Below, piece after piece: positions 5,726-5,990 of a stretch of DNA of 5,990 nucleotides. Below the pieces are notes generated by a model. That model saw only the letters and a program-made list of their open reading frames with translations. It had not been told where the DNA came from and ran no database searches. Location: assembly GCA_903847545.1 (NCBI GenBank), contig CAINDZ010000270.1, forward strand, positions 1-5,990, given 5' to 3'. Both the position numbers and the translations under genes were made by a program. Source of the DNA: an uncultured bacterium (lineage in GTDB: Bacteria > Krumholzibacteriota > Krumholzibacteriia > LZORAL124-64-63). Every line of letters begins with the position of its first letter. Positions within the stretch are counted from its first letter, which is position 1.

Positions 5726-5990
5726 GTGACCTGGGTCGAGATCCTCGGCTACGTCGCCTCGACGCTTGTGGCCGTGTCGCTGATGATGAGTTCGTTGGCG
5801 CGGCTGCGCGCGCTGAACCTGCTGGGCGCATCGCTGTTCGCCGCATACGGCTGGTTCGTCGGCGCGTACCCGGTGCTGGTCGTCAACGGCTTCATCGCCA
5901 TCGTGAACGTGGTCTACCTGGCGAAGATGCAGCCGGGCCGCAGCGAGGCGTTCGACCTGCTGGCCATCCGCCGGCTGGACAACCGCTACC
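5726..5990 (+). CDS. YgjV-like inner-membrane protein (3' partial)
   Basis: Translation starts at GTG 5726, placed by AAGGAG (5715-5720) 5 nt upstream; 88 residues are visible and the frame is open to the window end. Three hydrophobic helices lie near residues 5-24, 29-47 and 48-66, with short turns (RLR 26-28, GAYP 46-49). The arrangement WVEILGYVAS ... SLMMSSLARLRALNLLG ... YGWFVGAYPVLVVNGFI ... NVVYL is that of YgjV-like (Imp-YgjV) three-helix membrane proteins, whose role is unknown. The following cytoplasmic stretch SEAFDLLAIRRLDNRY resembles the start of the extra soluble domain I recall in longer (about 200-residue) bacterial relatives, so the full protein is probably longer than the helices alone. 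It is the only gene here with neither a signal peptide nor a sorting tail, apart from the small membrane protein at 1806. Assignment is from memory of the family pattern. Confidence 0.75.
   Translation, partial: MTWVEILGYVASTLVAVSLMMSSLARLRALNLLGASLFAAYGWFVGAYPVLVVNGFIAIVNVVYLAKMQPGRSEAFDLLAIRRLDNRY

Overview
The window is a GC-rich (by eye well above 65 %) bacterial chromosomal segment with six genes, all on the + strand. Three of them end in the roughly 80-residue FlgD-Ig-like / type IX-like C-terminal domain that opens with PNPFNP and closes with a short hydrophobic stretch plus Arg. This domain on otherwise unrelated exported proteins, in a GC-rich genome, suggests an uncultured FCB-group or neighbouring candidate phylum (Eisenbacteria, Krumholzibacteriota or Latescibacterota type). 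That placement is inference; no rRNA or core marker gene lies in the window.

Layout. (1) Nt 3-1766: 3' part of a large secreted protein built from beta-propeller-type repeats (nine clear units and one degenerate), ending in the sorting-type domain. (2) Nt 1806-2237: a small multi-pass membrane protein with weak VanZ-like features, 39 nt downstream and probably co-transcribed. (3) Nt 2359-4002: a secreted FG-GAP/VCBS-repeat protein with the same C-terminal domain. (4) Nt 4093-4986: a secreted protein with a laminin B (domain IV)-like module and the same C-terminal domain. (5) Nt 5097-5696: a small secreted protein of unrecognised family with four cysteines in its mature part. (6) Nt 5726 to the window end: the start of a YgjV-like three-helix membrane protein.

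Each of genes 3, 4 and 5 is preceded by a 90-121 nt intergenic region holding a -10-like TAnnnT hexamer, a GC-rich potential hairpin and a strong purine-rich ribosome binding site. They look like separately transcribed units. Gene 4 has the most striking case: a 13-bp inverted repeat brackets its -10-like element. No stretch over 300 nt lacks a gene, and no RNA gene, CRISPR array, insertion sequence or classic T-tailed terminator was seen.

Together the genes read as a run of cell-surface or secreted display proteins that share one export/anchoring tail but carry different binding modules (propeller, calcium-binding integrin-like repeats, laminin-B-like sandwich). No enzyme, defence system or mobile element is visible. 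The most novel elements are the laminin-B-like protein, the orphan Cys-containing secreted protein and the shared leader architecture.
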